64,000 nucleotides of DNA from Candidatus Omnitrophota bacterium (GTDB lineage: Bacteria > Omnitrophota > Omnitrophia > Omnitrophales > Aquincolibacteriaceae): contig JAUYMS010000028.1 of the NCBI GenBank assembly GCA_030698625.1, positions 67,854 to 131,853 of the forward strand, written 5' to 3'. The letters are not shown here. Position 1 is the first letter of the stretch. The text below holds more notes on this DNA, generated by a model. It made no database searches. It was not told the origin of the DNA and worked only from the letters and a program-made list of their open reading frames with translations.

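Overview
This window looks like a stretch of chromosome from a Gram-negative-type (two-membrane), uncultivated bacterium, most plausibly a member of Omnitrophota (former OP3) or a relative. The two-membrane inference rests on a heptosyltransferase-family GT9, a GmhB-type heptose bisphosphate phosphatase, WaaE-like GT2 enzymes and an O-antigen-ligase-like protein. The Omnitrophota guess rests mainly on one giant secreted ORF of a kind reported from that phylum; it is inference, not proof.

Positions 1 to about 24 kb hold a surface-glycan locus, almost all on the + strand and tightly packed, with many 4-nt stop/start overlaps. It encodes GT2, GT4, GT9 and GT87 glycosyltransferases, two SAM methyltransferases, a CDP-alcohol phosphatidyltransferase, an SGNH hydrolase with TPRs, a DUF2079-like membrane protein, an O-antigen ligase/polymerase-like protein, a carbamoyltransferase with its two small membrane partners (SxtI/SxtJ/SxtK-like), a polyprenyl-phosphate sugar-1-phosphate transferase, GmhB and a processive glycolipid glycosyltransferase. 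One GT2 lies on the minus strand. Together they would start, extend, decorate and export a surface glycan; no Wzx-type flippase is visible in the window.

From about 23.9 to 30.4 kb the same strand carries housekeeping genes: family 4 uracil-DNA glycosylase, priA, def, fmt, one more GT4, and gap (type I GAPDH). gap has a near-consensus promoter upstream and an inverted repeat plus a strong intrinsic terminator downstream.

From 30,679 to the window end a single reading frame stays open. I read it codon by codon and found no stop: at least 11,107 codons, continuing beyond the window. It begins with a signal peptide and a ChaN/TraB/TIKI-like domain. Then come two copies, about 5.1 kb apart, of a long module (ClpB-like AAA+ D1, D2, beta-propeller-like segment, coiled coil, conserved tail), a third propeller-like region, coiled coil, and about 17 kb of mostly unrecognised repetitive domains with an embedded class I methyltransferase fold. 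Several internal repeat families are visible, along with a recurring RSELR motif and only two cysteines in the whole translated part. This giant gene is the most unusual object in the window.
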